Positions 10,462 through 20,659 of a stretch of 64,000 nucleotides of DNA are shown one piece after another. The translations under genes were made by a program, and so were the position numbers. The notes beneath the pieces were generated by a model, which ran no database searches, was not told where the DNA came from, and saw only the letters and a list, made by a program, of their open reading frames with translations. This DNA comes from Choricystis sp. odSpoLacu1 (lineage: Eukaryota > Chlorophyta > Trebouxiophyceae), in NCBI GenBank assembly GCA_958009055.1, contig OY253660.1, forward strand, positions 124,001 to 188,000. The letters run 5' to 3'. Numbering within the stretch: the stretch's first letter is position 1; each line of letters starts with the position of its first letter.

Positions 10462-10754
10462 GGAAGAGGAAGTGACGTGAGGGAGAGAGAGACGAGTCGA
10501 GGGAGCGTGCGTTTTTGCACGCCAAAACACACCACCACCAACCCAAACCATGGCGAATCACTAGAGCGAGACGAGACGGTTTTTTTTTCTTCTTCTTCGA
10601 TTCTTCACGCGCGCGAGAGAGAGAGAGTGGGGGGGAGAGAGGCGCGCGCGTTTTTTTTTTGTACGTTGTTTGTGAAAGAGAAAAAAGAAAACACTCGCGA
10701 CACAATCAAAAAGCACGCACACGCAACGCACACACGCAACTCCTTCCAGCCATC
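10462..10754. other. Tandem intergenic region
   Basis: 3' flank of the TROL-like gene and 5' flank of TSR3, both on plus. It contains GA-rich microsatellite (GAGAGAGAGAGAG near 10,614-10,626) and T8/T9 runs, then an A-rich leader before ATG 10755. No gene seen. Confidence 0.45.
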
Positions 10755-11753
10755 ATGCCACGCGGCCACTCTGGCCGCGGTGGCGGCGCCCGCACCGACC
10801 GCGCGGGCGGCGGCCTGCGCTCGGCGTGGGCGGGGGGGCACTATGGGGCGGCCGCCCCCCGCCAACACGACAGTGGCGACGAGGGCGGGGGCAGCGATGA
10901 CGCGTCCCCCAGCAGCGGCAGCGAGGGGGGCGCGTTTGACGCGGCGGACGAGGTGAGATGGGAGGATTGGGGGGTGGCTAGCGCGCAAATTTTGCCCCCA
11001 CGCCGCCGCCACTCACCTTAACTTCCCTCCACACACCACACACACACACAGTCTGTCCCTCTCGCCATGTGGGACCTGGGCCAGTGCGACAAGCGGCGGT
11101 GCACGGGCACCCGCCTCGCGCGCGCGGGCGCGCTGCGCGAGCTGCGCCTCGGCGTCCCCTTCCCCGGCGTCGTGCTGACTCCCCGCGCGACGGCATGCGT
11201 GTCGGGCGATGATGCCGAGCTGCTCAGCGCACGCGGCCTGGCTGTCGTCGACTGTTCGTGGGCGAGGCTGGATGATGTCCCCTTCCACCGCTTGCGCGGG
11301 GCAGCCCCCCGCCTCCTGCCCTGGCTGCTGGCCGCCAACCCGGTCAACTATGGGCGGCCGTGCAAACTGTCCTGTGCGGAAGCGTTGGCTGCCGGCCTGG
11401 TCCTGTGCGGCCGCCCGCGCGCCGCGCGCGCGCTGATGTCTCGTTTCAAGTGGGGCCACGCCTTCTTTGCGCTGAACGCAGACTTGTTAGCTGCCTATGC
11501 CGCTGCCGGCACATCGGAGGGCGTGCTGGCGGTGCAGGCGGCCCACTTGGAGGGGTTGGCGGCGGGGTCGCGCGCGCGCGACGCGCGGGCAGAGGACAAG
11601 GGAGGCGATTACTTGGGCGGCATCGACATGCCGCCCAGCGAGAGTGAGAGTGAGGAGAGTGAGGAGGAGGGGGAGGCAGGAGAAGACGGTGGTGGTGTGG
11701 AGGGAGTGACAGAGGGGGTGCGGGCGGTGTGTGTGGATGGTGGCGGCGACTGA
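10755..11753 (+). CDS. TSR3: 18S rRNA aminocarboxypropyltransferase TSR3
   Basis: Transfers the 3-amino-3-carboxypropyl group from S-adenosylmethionine to N1-methylpseudouridine of 18S rRNA, a late cytoplasmic step in small-subunit maturation. Exon 1 10755-10952, intron 10953-11051 (GTGAGA to CACACAG), exon 2 11052-11753; 299 aa. Very conserved blocks are present: MWDLGQCDKRRCTG, LRLGVPFPGVVLTP, AVVDCSWARLDDVPF, LPWLLAANPVNYGRPCKLSC and FKWGHAFFALN. The N-terminal extension is Gly/Ser/Asp-rich and the C-terminal tail is strongly acidic (ESESEESEEEGEAGED), a feature common in TSR3. Confidence 0.95.
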
Positions 11754-11987
11754 AGAACGTTTCAGACTGTGTGCGTTTTTTCTTGTTTTTGTGGTCTGTG
11801 AAAAAAAGAAACACTTGCTTGTTTCTGCTGCGCCCCCGGTGCGTGTGTGGTCCGGCTGGCCAAGAAAAAGGACGGGGGCCCTGTTGTCCGTCGCGCCACA
11901 CGCCGCCGCGAAATCTCGTCCTCTTTTTCTTTTACAACTCTTTCCTCGACCGATCGTCCCGCTGTCCCTCCCCCGAACACGCACGCA

Positions 11988-12788
11988 ATGCCCGCCGTCG
12001 CCTCCCGCGTGTCGCGCGTCTCCCCTGCGCCCGCGCGCGCGGTGGCCCGCCCGCCAACCGCCGCGGTCCCCGCCCAGACGCGGCGCGCCGCTCTGTCCCT
12101 GGGCCTGGCCGCGGCTGCCGGGGCGCTGCTGCCGCGGTCGGCGTATGCCAAAGGTGGGATGAGGGAGCGCGCGTGGGGTGGGAATGGGGATGGAAAAGAG
12201 GAGGAGGGGGGAGGGGGGAGAGGGACGCGGATTGGGAGGACACAAAACCGGGCGCTCCCCCTCTCGCGTCCACAAAACACACACACACACCCCTCCCACC
12301 CCCACACCCACGCAGGCAAGTACACCCCCGTCAAAGACACCCAGGACGGCTACGAATTCGTCTACCCCTTTGGCTGGCAAGAAGTGTCGGTCGATGGCCA
12401 GGACGTCGTCTACAAAGACATCATCGAACCCCTCGAGTCTGTCTCCGTCTCCGTCACCTCCACCGACAAGGCCTCCATCGACGACTTTGGCCCGCCCGAG
12501 GATGTGGCCTCCACCCTGGCCACCAAGGTGTTGACCCCCGCGTCCCAGCAGGTGAAAGTGTTGGCTGTCGGCCGCCGTGTCGACGAAGACGGCCGCCCCT
12601 ACGTCGAGTTCGAGTTCGCCGCCAAGTCGCCCGTCTACCTGCGCCACGCCCTCGCCTCCGTGGCCGTCGCCAACGGCAAGCTGTACGTGCTGACGACGGG
12701 GGCCAACGACCTGCGGCGGTGGGGCAAGGTGGAGGGCATGCTGCGCGATGTTGTGAAGAGCTTCAAAGTGGTGGAGCGCTATGGGTGA
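11988..12788 (+). CDS. PsbP-domain thylakoid lumen protein (PsbP-like)
   Basis: A lumenal protein of the PsbP superfamily, involved in assembly or repair of photosystem complexes. Exon 1 11988-12153, intron 12154-12315 (GTGGGA to CACGCAG, phase 1), exon 2 12316-12788; 212 aa. Residues 1-55 form a bipartite transit peptide with a twin-arginine signal (TRRAALSLGLAAAAGALLP) ending AYA, so Tat import into the lumen is likely. The mature part starts KYTPVKDTQDGYEFVYPFGW and has the PsbP pattern through the final RDVVKSFKVVERYG. Short size and a C-terminus close to PPL-type proteins favour a PsbP-like protein over the core oxygen-evolving PsbP. The intron has no in-frame stop, so a naive reading would retain it. 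Confidence 0.88.
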   Translation: MPAVASRVSRVSPAPARAVARPPTAAVPAQTRRAALSLGLAAAAGALLPRSAYAKGGMRERAWGGNGDGKEEEGGGGRGTRIGRTQNRALPLSRPQNTHTHPSHPHTHAGKYTPVKDTQDGYEFVYPFGWQEVSVDGQDVVYKDIIEPLESVSVSVTSTDKASIDDFGPPEDVASTLATKVLTPASQQVKVLAVGRRVDEDGRPYVEFEFAAKSPVYLRHALASVAVANGKLYVLTTGANDLRRWGKVEGMLRDVVKSFKVVERYG

Positions 12789-12951
12789 GAATGTTTTGTG
12801 TGCTGTGTGTGATACAAAATCAGAGAGGGGGTGAGGATGATGAGAGAGAGCGGGCCTGTGACGAAACAACAACCAAAAAAAAAAAAAAAAACACTCGCCA
12901 CTTTTTCTCCATATGTTTCCTCTCTCTCCGCCACGCACACTCACACACTCC

Positions 12952-14721
12952 ATGTCTGGCGACGCCGGCGCGTCCCCGCCGTCGCCGCCGCCCCCCGCGC
13001 CACCCCCCCGCACTGGCGGCGGCGGCGCGCCGACGCGGCACCCGGGCGACGACGCTCCCGGGCGGCGGGCGTACGATTTGTGGCGCACCCGGTTTGTGCT
13101 GGACGCCCGGTATGAGCCGATAAAGGTGCGTTGAAGGGTGGGGTGAGGAGAGCGCAGGGCAGGGCGCCGGGGCGGGCCCCCCATGCGCGCGCGCGGCTGC
13201 GTCGCATGTGCTTCTCTGCCCGCCCGCGTTCGCGAGAGCCTGCCTGCGTCCCTCCCGCTGCCCTCGTGTGCTGCTACATGACTCTCATTGAGTGCTCGGC
13301 TGACTGTTACGACGGATGTCTGTATGTGGCGAGAGAGAGAGAGGGAGGCCCCCGCGGACGCGCTGACACCACACCACACCACGCACCCCACCACACACAG
13401 GCCATCGGCAAGGGCGCGTACGGCGTCGTCGCGTCGGCCAAGGACACGGTGACGGGGGACAGGGTGGCCATCAAAAAGGTGCGTGTGGTGGGTGGCGTGG
13501 GGGGGGTGGAGCCAGCGCGGACGACGAAACCCCCTCCTTTCTCCCCACCTTCCCCCACACCCACCCCAGATCCCTGGCGCCTTTGACAACCCCATCGACG
13601 CCCGCCGCGCCCTGCGCGAAGTCGGCCTGCTGCGCCGCCTGGCCCACGAGAACGTGGTGGGGGTGAGGGACGTGCTGTGGCCGCCGCGCGCAGACGGCGC
13701 GCGCGTCGCTCGCCCGGGGGACGTGTCCACCCTCACCTTCCCCACCGGCGCCTCCTCCCCCCCCGACTTTGACGACGTCTACATCGTGTACGAACTGCTG
13801 GACACCGACCTGCACCAAGTCATTCGGTCGCCGCAGCCTCTCACAGACGACCACGTCCAGTTTTTTTTGTACCAGCTGCTGCGCGGCCTCAAATTCATCC
13901 ACTCCGCCGGCGTCCTGCACCGCGACCTGAAACCCTCCAACCTGCTCCTCAATGCTGCCTGTGACCTCAAAATTTGCGACTTTGGGTTGGCCAGGCCCGT
14001 TGGCGGCCCCCCGCCGGCTGTCGGCGTGGGCGGGGGCGCCCCCGCGCCCCCGCCCCCTCTCACAGAGTATGTCGTCACCCGCTGGTACCGCCCCCCCGAG
14101 CTCCTCCTGTCCGCCGACGCGTACGGTCCCGAGATCGATGTGTGGTCGGCGGGCTGCATCGCGGCGGAGCTGGTGCTGAGGGCGCCCCTGTTTGCGGGGA
14201 GGGACCACGTCGACCAGCTGAAGAAGGTCGTCGCTCTGTTGGGGGCCCCCCCTCCCTCCGCTGCCCTGGACTGGGTGCCGTCGACACGCGCCCGTGAGTA
14301 CTTGCGGTCGTTGCCGGGGCCTGCCTCCCCCCCCGACTGGGCGGCAGTGTTGCCGGGCGCGTCGGCGGGGGCGGCCGACCTTGTGTCGCGAATGCTGCGC
14401 CTCGCCCCCTCGGACCGCATCTCCGTCGACGACGCCCTGGCCCACCCCTACCTGGCTCCTCTGGCCGACCCGGATGGCGAGCCCGTGGCGCCCGCGCCCC
14501 TGGATCCCGCGGAAGTGGATGGCGGGCCGGTCGGGCCGCGCGGTGGCGGCGACGACGACGACGACCGCGCCGCGGCGGCGTGCCTGCGGCGGGCGGCGCT
14601 GGCTGAGATGGCGTTCTATCCGTCGGCACGGGCGCATGGAGCGGTGTTGGAAGATGGCGGGAAGGGAGGGGGGGGGGGCAGAGGTGCAGCTGGCTGCGTT
14701 GGCGCTCTGAGGAATGAATGA
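12952..14721 (+). CDS. Mitogen-activated protein kinase, TEY subtype, with lengthened activation loop
   Basis: A Ser/Thr kinase of a MAPK cascade. Exons 12952-13125, 13401-13478 and 13570-14721, all phase 0, give 467 aa. Motifs in order: P-loop IGKGAYGVV, ATP-binding Lys in VAIKK, HRDLKPSN, DFGLAR, TEY phosphorylation site, and RWYRPPELLL with VWSAGC. The region between DFG and TEY is 25 residues of Gly/Pro/Ala (about 15 in ERK2). Another Gly/Ala/Pro-rich insert (PPRADGARVARPGDVS) sits in the N-lobe after VLWPP. N-terminal (first about 35 residues) and C-terminal (last about 60) tails are low complexity. No D-domain or CD motif was identified. Confidence 0.92.
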
Positions 14722-14834
14722 AAAAAAAAAAAACATGTTTTTTGGTTTCCCTGCTTTGCTTTTTGCTTTCCTTTTCTGTGTGAACATCCTGACACAACAA
14801 CAAACAATCATGAAAGATTCTCTCTACTCTCTCT

Positions 14835-16501
14835 CTACCGCCGCACGCACACGCACAGCGTCAGATCCGCCGCCTCCACCTCCCGCGTGCCAGCGCGCCA
14901 CACGCGACCGTCCCACACGCCCCACCACTCGCCCTCCCCCCCTCCGCCCCGCCGGTACGCCACATAGTGGCCGCCCCGAGGGCTGGATCCCACGTGAGCA
15001 ACGGCGGCGACGCAGTCGTACAGCAGGGGTGGGGAGGAGGAGGAGGAGGAGGCGTCATCGCCACGAAACAAATCCTGCGCGGTGGCGGCCGCCACGCTGC
15101 GCATCGATCGGGTCCTCCAGCCCGGTCACCCCGCCACGCAGCTTGACCAGCACACCGTTCCGAGTGCACTGGACTCGCCCGATGTGGAGCAGGAGGACGG
15201 GAGGGGGGCGAGCGAGCAGGCACCGCCGCAGCGCAGTCCTGCGCGCGGGCGTCCAGGCCAGGCCGGCTGCAGACGCCAGTAAGGCACCATCCATGGGCAG
15301 GGGGGCGGTGGAGGCTGCCAGGGCGGCGATGGCGGCGCCGGGGGGGGGGGGCGCCAGCCGTCACGCTCGCGCGCAGGGAGCAGTGGCCACACTCCACACC
15401 CGAGACGGCTTCAACGCCCCCAAACGCACGCAGCAGGAGGGTGAGGGGCGCCCTGGTGCCGCCCTCCACCCGCGGCAGCGGCAGGGGCAGGCAGGTGAAG
15501 GGGGCGACGTGGGCGGGCGCGCTCGTTTGACACGCCGCGCACAGCGTGTGGGTGACCAGCGCCCCGTGCAGCGGGGCGCACGAGGGGCAGGCATGGGGGG
15601 TGGTGGCGCGCCCGTGTCGCCCAGCGTGAGGGCGGCGGCCAGGCCGGCGCGCCCTGCGGCGGCGGCGGGCAGCGCGGCCGCCCCCCCCCCCGCCGCCACG
15701 CGCCGCCGACTCCAGCGCCGCTGTCAGCAGGTCCGCAGCTTCAGCGGCGTCGTGCTGGCGCCCCGGGGCCAGGGCGGACGCCAGGGGGGCGTGCACCCGC
15801 CGCGCTGCCGCGACCAGCGGGGCAGCGGACGCGGGAGGGGGTGTGGGGGCGGACGTGCGCGCCGCAAGGTGCGTGAGAAGAGACGCCGCGGCCGCCAGCA
15901 GCGCGCTGCCGCCGCCGTCACCGTCGCCCACCGCCTCTCGCAGCTCGCTCACCCAGTCCACAAAGGGCGGTGCCGACGCCAGCGCTTGCAGCAGGGCGTT
16001 GAAGAAGCACAGGTTGGCGCCCGCCGCGTTGGACAGGGGGGGGGGCGGGCCGGCGGGGAGGGGCGGCGGCGATGGAGGCGACGGCGGCTCAGCGTCCGCC
16101 TCCTGTTGTTGCACCGCCTCCTCCTTCTCTGTCGGTCTGGCCGGCTCCAGTCTGATGGCGAGGGGGGGTGGCCGGCGGGGAGGGGGGCGCGGACGAGCGC
16201 GGCGCGGCGCACGACGCGTCGTCGGCGCTGGCGTCGGTGTCCAGCGGTGGGTGTGAGTGTCGTGCTTTGTACCTGAGAGGTTCTGTGGTGAGCGGCGGGC
16301 GAGAGAGTGGAACAGAGCGGCAGTCAATGGGTCTAGGCGCGAAATGCCTATCTCGCAGTGGGTCAGTGGAGCGCGGTTCGACAAGTGCGTTAAAAACTCG
16401 AGTCGGCTGCCACACACCCAAATTCACTTTCCCTCTCTCTTCCTCCCTCCCACCTCCCTCTCTAACGCCACGCACACATCCGCCACACGCGCGCCGCTCA
16501 T
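14835..16501 (-). CDS. Ubiquitin-specific protease, USP30/UBP27-like (frame interrupted)
   Basis: A cysteine deubiquitinase. The Cys box is AGANLCFFNALLQALASA (catalytic Cys after NL) followed by FVDWVSEL; zinc-knuckle-like Cys pairs occur in CPSC, CAAC and CGHC; the His box is VGSSPRGGHYVAYRR near the C-terminus. FVDW after the Cys box resembles USP30/UBP27, the mitochondrial-membrane subgroup, but I see no clear N-terminal transmembrane helix. The body lies in three frames: a switch at the G12 run 15340-15351 (one base too many) and another near 15,080-15,130, where a 55-nt GTGACC...GCGCAG intron would also restore the frame. The 5' end is tentative: a 16-codon exon at 16501-16454 spliced at 16282 in phase 0. 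Stop at 14835. Confidence 0.72.
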
Positions 16502-16967
16502 CAGGTATGCCTCGTGAATGTGGGGGTGGGGGACCGGGGGTCGGAGAGAGTCTTTTGAGCTGCCCGCGCCGGCGCCCTTGAATGGTCTGCCCGACGTGAG
16601 CGCGCGTGCACCCTCCCCGACCGCGCCGCTGCGGCGTCCTGCCCCTCTGCCCCATGTACGTGTTCTCGCAATCTTTTCTGAGCCGTGCCAGGGAATGAGA
16701 GAGCGCGCGGGGCGAGACCAGGGCCGCATTGCGCGTCGGCGGCAAGCCCGCCCAATGGGGGGGGGCGGAGGTGCTGTCCACCGCGCGCACAAGCGCTCTC
16801 TTCCCCCGGGGCGTCTACTGCTTCGCCCGAGTTGGAGAGTGGAAGGCTACGTGCCGCTGGCTGGGCGTGGGCGAGGGGGGGGGGGAACGCGGGGCGGCAC
16901 GCAGGCGAGAGGGCAGAGAGAGAAGACGACAAAAACGAGTTTTTTTTTTCCTCCCACACACAGTACC
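16502..16967. promoter_or_regulatory. Divergent intergenic region (466 bp) between the USP gene and an unrecognised gene
   Basis: Holds the presumed start regions of two divergent genes. A T10 tract followed by CCTCCCACACACAG at 16941-16963 just before ATG 16968 has the form of a splice acceptor, so the plus-strand gene may have a 5' UTR intron here. No protein-coding segment is convincing in this stretch. Confidence 0.35.
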
Positions 16968-17540
16968 ATGGTCAAGCGCTCCACCCGCACCACGACCAAG
17001 CCCGAGAAATGGTATCCGAGCGGGGACGGTATTGAAAAAAAGGCGGCTGCACAAGCACACTATGTCAGCAATAAGAAGAAAGCCGGCATCAAGAAGAAAT
17101 CTTACACCATCACTGATCTCGGCCTCCACATCCGCGACCTTGTCGGCCCCCTCCGCCTGGCCAGCACCGGCACCGTCGACCGCGTGATGTGCAGTATCGT
17201 CAACGGCGTCTACGACCACGACACCATCGACACCGTCGAGGGCAGGTCACCACGTGTCTGGGGCCGCTCATCGAGAAGGTCATGACACCCGTGGTCCTGC
17301 GCAACACTGACTGCAGCTGCTGCCCGCCAACTCCTGCACGACATCATCTGCGCCGCCTCGGGCACGGACCTCACCGTCACCCAGGTGGCCGAATCGTTTG
17401 AGCTCCGGGGCAAACACTGGCAGCTCACACCCGCCTCCTACACCCACGGCATCAACGTGGGCGGCTTCCACCACGACGTCGTTTGTGACGTTGTTTTTTC
17501 ACCCCTCCTCCTCTATCTCCCACGCTTGAGAAAAAAAAAC
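16968..17540 (+). CDS. Unrecognised Lys-rich gene, reading frame changes twice
   Basis: An open frame starts at ATG 16968 in an ACCATGG context, right after a splice-acceptor-like CACACAG. It encodes a basic N-terminus (MVKRSTRTTTKPEKWYPSGD, then NKKKAGIKKK) and a more hydrophobic part (LGLHIRDLVGPLRLASTGTV; RVMCSIVNGVYDHDTIDTV), stopping at 17285. Sequence with equally coding-like composition continues in a second frame at about 17243-17316 (QVTTCLGPLIEKVMTPVVLR) and returns to the first at about 17317-17490 (RQLLHDIICAASGTDLTVTQ; HWQLTPASYTHGINVGGFHH). Codons are less GC-biased at the start than in neighbours. I do not recognise the family. It may be a gene with small introns I cannot place, a pseudogene, or an assembly-damaged gene. 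The 3' end is uncertain. Confidence 0.35.
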
Positions 17541-17616
17541 AGGGGGGGAGAAGTAGATCACATCACACACAAAAAACATCAGCATGAAGAAGAAACACCA
17601 CAAAAAACAGCAGCAC

Positions 17617-18606
17617 TCACTTCCGGCCCCCGCGCCCCCGGCCGCCGCGCCCGCCGCCACGCCCGCCGCCGCGCCCGCCCCCCCTCCCCCCCGCACTCTT
17701 GCCGCCAGCCCCCGCCTTCCACCCGCGCGCCGGCCGGGGCGGCTTGGCGGCCGCCGCCGCCGCAAAGGCCGGGAACAGCGCGGCCACACACTTTTTTGTG
17801 GAGAAGTCTTCGGCCGTGCCGTCGACGCGCAGCAGGTGGAAGCAGGGCGACCCTTCCACCGCGTGCGGCCGCACAGCCACGGCGCGCACCCCGGGGCCCA
17901 GCTTGCGGGGGGCGTCGGGGTGGCCGGCCTTGAGGAGGGCGATGACGTTGTGGAACTCGTACTGTTGTGTAGGGAGGAGAGAAGAGGAGGAAAGGAGGGT
18001 GGTTGGAAAACATAGGACAACGAAAACGATACAACGACGTAGACAACACACGATCCACAACCCCACACTTTCCCTCTCCCTCCCACTCACCTCGTTCAAG
18101 TCTTGGCCGTGCGTCACGCTGTTGATGATGGTGTAAAAATATTTGGCTGCCTCCGCCCCAGAGGCAAACGTTTTGTAGCCGATGGTCACGGGCTCGTCCT
18201 TGGGGGCGGGCTCGGCCTCGGCGTCCACGTCAGCAGTGGTGGCCTCAGCCACGGGGATGGCGTCGGCGGGGGCCAGTTTGAGCTTCTTGGCGGCGGGGGC
18301 GTCGTCTGAATTCGGAGAAGGAGAGGGAGGAAAGGGGGAGAGTTAGCAGGGCCACGTCCCTTGCACAGTCAAATAGTCTAAGCTGTGCCACACACACACA
18401 CAGCGGCACAAGGAAAAGGGGAGGGAGTGCGCGCGCGTGGGGAGAGACCGAACGGCAACGCCTCTTTCACACGCAAAGCCGCCGCATTTGGCACGACCGT
18501 GGGCGCGGCCACCCGCCCGCACGCGCCGGTCCACCAGCGCCCCGTGCCGAGGGAGAGGCCAACACTCACCGGCTACAGCCACAGGCTGCGCGACGTCGGT
18601 CGTCAT
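17617..18606 (-). CDS. DCL-domain (DUF3223) protein with C-terminal RGG tail
   Basis: Three exons: 18606-18570, 18305-18091 and 17961-17617 (introns 18569-18306 and 18090-17962, GTGAGT donors), giving 198 aa. The central region has the DUF3223 pattern: YKTFASGAEAAKYFYTIINS, LLKAGHPDAPRKLGPGV and CFHLLRVDGTAEDFSTKKCV. In plants this domain occurs in DCL, needed for plastid rRNA maturation, and at the C-terminus of Pol IV/V largest subunits. The tail is an RGG box (GGRGGGRGGGRGG...RGGRK), suggesting RNA binding. The N-terminus carries KKLKLAP, like a nuclear signal, rather than a clear transit peptide, so a nuclear or nucleolar role is possible. The TGA stop sits inside a perfect GTGAGT donor; see findings for an alternative end. 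Confidence 0.8.
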
Positions 18607-18810
18607 GATGGAAGAAGGAAGAAAGAAAACACAACAAAAGGGGGAGATGTGTTTTCGTTGACCGGCTAGCCTCCACACTCGACCCCCCGGTCCCACCCAC
18701 CACCACCGCGGCTGAGTCGAACGACGCCCAGATCACACCACACAGTATTCAATGCATTCTTGCAGAAAAAATAAAATGAAAAACAGGCACCCACCAACCC
18801 ACACCACCGA
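18607..18810. other. Tandem intergenic region
   Basis: Between the DCL-domain gene start and the RPA43 stop, both on minus. AT-rich patches (AAAAAATAAAATGAAAAAC) near the RPA43 end fit a 3' UTR. Nothing else is seen. Confidence 0.4.
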
Positions 18811-19488
18811 TCACTTTCCCTTTCCCTTCTTCTTCTTCCCCCCGCCCTTTTTCTGCACGCCCCCGCCCGCGCCCAGCCCGCCACCGCGGGCCCCTTTTTT
18901 GGCGGGCGGTGGTCCATCGCCCACGCCGGGTGGTACTGCCGCCAGCGCGACACGCCTCCCCCCCGTCCCCGCCTCATCCAGCGCCCCCACCAACGAGCAG
19001 TACCCCCCATCCGACCGCACGCGCACCACCCGAAACAGGACGGGCGTGCCCTCTGTGAGTGCGTGGGAGGGGTTGGTGGTCGACACCCAGGCGGCGCTGT
19101 CGCCGCGGGGGGGGGAAAAGACGCGCGTCAACCGCGCCGCCGGCACCGCCCCACTGATGGCGCCCAGCACGTGCAGGCCGACATAGTCTGCGCCGATGCG
19201 GGAGACAGTCGCGGGCAGGCGGGCGCCCGGGCGGGGGCGGAAAAGGGTGACCCGGGCGGCGGCAGTGACGCGCACAAACCCACTGAGCGGGCGCACGGTT
19301 CCCACGCCGCCAGAAGGGGTCAGGTCAGGCGCACCCGCCGCCAGCAGCACGCCCCCCAGGTCGGGGCACCACGTGAGGAGGCGGCGGGCGAGGGCGGAGG
19401 CGACGGCGGTGGGCGCATCGCCCACGGAGGAAGGGTGGAGGTCCACGGTCACGGTGGCGGTGCCGGTGACGAGGGCGGCGGGGTCCAT
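18811..19488 (-). CDS. RNA polymerase I subunit RPA43-like
   Basis: A single-exon 225-aa protein. RPA43 (with RPA14 where present) forms the Pol I stalk that contacts the initiation factor Rrn3. The pattern fits: an N-terminal SHS2-like part starting VTVDLHPSSVGDAP with GVLLAAGAPDL, then an S1/OB-like domain with VTLFRPRPGARLPATVSRIGADYVGLHV and VLFRVVRVRSDGGYCSLVGAL. The C-terminal tail is Lys/Gly-rich (KKGGGKKKKGKGK), common in Pol I stalk subunits. It could instead be another RPB7/RPC8-type stalk subunit, but the GLHVLG and VSRIGADYVGL blocks are closest to RPA43. Divergent from the AP-2 sigma gene. Confidence 0.75.
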   Translation of the reverse strand: MDPAALVTGTATVTVDLHPSSVGDAPTAVASALARRLLTWCPDLGGVLLAAGAPDLTPSGGVGTVRPLSGFVRVTAAARVTLFRPRPGARLPATVSRIGADYVGLHVLGAISGAVPAARLTRVFSPPRGDSAAWVSTTNPSHALTEGTPVLFRVVRVRSDGGYCSLVGALDEAGTGGRRVALAAVPPGVGDGPPPAKKGARGGGLGAGGGVQKKGGGKKKKGKGK

Positions 19489-19766
19489 AGTTGTGTGGGT
19501 GAGTGGGCGTGGGGAAGGGAAGAGGGCGCGGGGAGGAAGGACGGGTGGGGCGGCCGCCGAGCGCGAAATGTGGAAGTGTGAATCGAGGGCAGGGCGACCA
19601 CACCAGAATAGGCCCGCATTCGCGGTGGTGAGGTGCGGTGAGAGGCGAAGCGCGGGCGGGCGCAGACACTAGTCCGAGTGCCGGCCGCGGGGGCGGACTG
19701 ACAAAACAAAGAAGAGGTTGTTTTGTGGGACGCTCACATCTGCGCAGCCGGGTGCTGAAAAATTAA
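19489..19766. promoter_or_regulatory. Divergent intergenic region between RPA43-like and AP-2 sigma
   Basis: These 278 bp separate start codons at 19488 (minus) and 19767 (plus). The plus-strand start is preceded by AT-rich GAAAAATTAA. A shared promoter is inferred from geometry only. Confidence 0.4.
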
Positions 19767-20659
19767 ATGATTCGGTTCATCCTGCTCCAGAACCGGGCGG
19801 GCAAGGTGAGAGCGTGCAGCACCTCCTGTGCGCGCCGCGACGCGCACGGCGGGGCGAAGGGGGGGCGCCAGGAGCAGCCGTGCAGATGCTGAGGCATCGC
19901 GCGCGCTCGGCCATCGCGCCACGCCCCGTCACACGCGCGCCTCGCCCCTCCGCCGCCCAGCGTGACGTGTGCGTCAGACGCGGAAGCCCGCGTGTGTGGT
20001 GTGCAGTGGGCGCGGGACGGCACACCGCCCGTTTCTTTTTTTCACCACTTTTCCTCCTCTCTTCCCAGACCCGCCTCGCCAAGTACTACATCCCCCTCGA
20101 CGACGCCGACAAGCGCACCCTGGAGTATGACGTGCACAGGTGCACGTCCGGGCGGGACCCGGGCTTTGCTGCGGTAGCAGACTACAAGGGGGCCAAACTC
20201 ATTTTTCGGCGCTACGCGGGCCTCTACTTCACCCTGGGCGCGGACGCGGCTGACAATGAGCTGGTGTTGATGGAGGCGATTCACCTGTTTGTGGAGGTGA
20301 AAGGGAGAGAGGTGGAGGGCCGTTTTTTTTTTTCACTCTCCGACTGGCGGCGCGAGTGCGAGAGTGTGGGAGCCAACCCCCCTTTCTTTTCCTTCCCTCC
20401 CTCAGATCCTGGACCACTACTTTGGCAACGTGTGCGAGCTGGACCTGGTGTTCAACTTTCACAAGGTGAGGAGGAGGAGGGAGATGGAGAGAGTGAGAAA
20501 CGCGCGGCACACAAAAACACAACCCACCTTCCCCCCTTCTCACACGCACACAAGGTCTACCTCATCCTGGACGAGTTCATCCTGGCGGGCGAGATTCAGG
20601 AGACGTCCAAGCGGGTGATTCTGGAGCGGCTGGCAGAGCTGGACCGCATCGACACGTGA
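19767..20659 (+). CDS. AP2S1: AP-2 clathrin adaptor complex, sigma subunit
   Basis: The small subunit of the plasma-membrane endocytic adaptor AP-2; it helps hold the core together and binds dileucine cargo signals. Four exons: 19767-19805, 20069-20296, 20406-20465 and 20555-20659, all phase 0, giving 143 aa (family about 142). Exon 1 is MIRFILLQNRAGK; exon 2 begins TRLAKYYIPLDD and contains FRRYAGLYFTLG and DNELVLMEAIHLFVE; exon 3 ILDHYFGNVCELDLVFNFHK; exon 4 VYLILDEFILAGEIQETSKR. Near-identity to AP-2 sigma throughout, and MIRFILLQN rather than the AP-1 form, settle the assignment. Confidence 0.97.

Noticed and set aside
11025..11051. CA-repeat tract as a CRISPR-like or satellite repeat
   Set aside because: It is the pyrimidine/CA-rich 3' end of the TSR3 intron; similar CACACACAG acceptors occur in many introns here.
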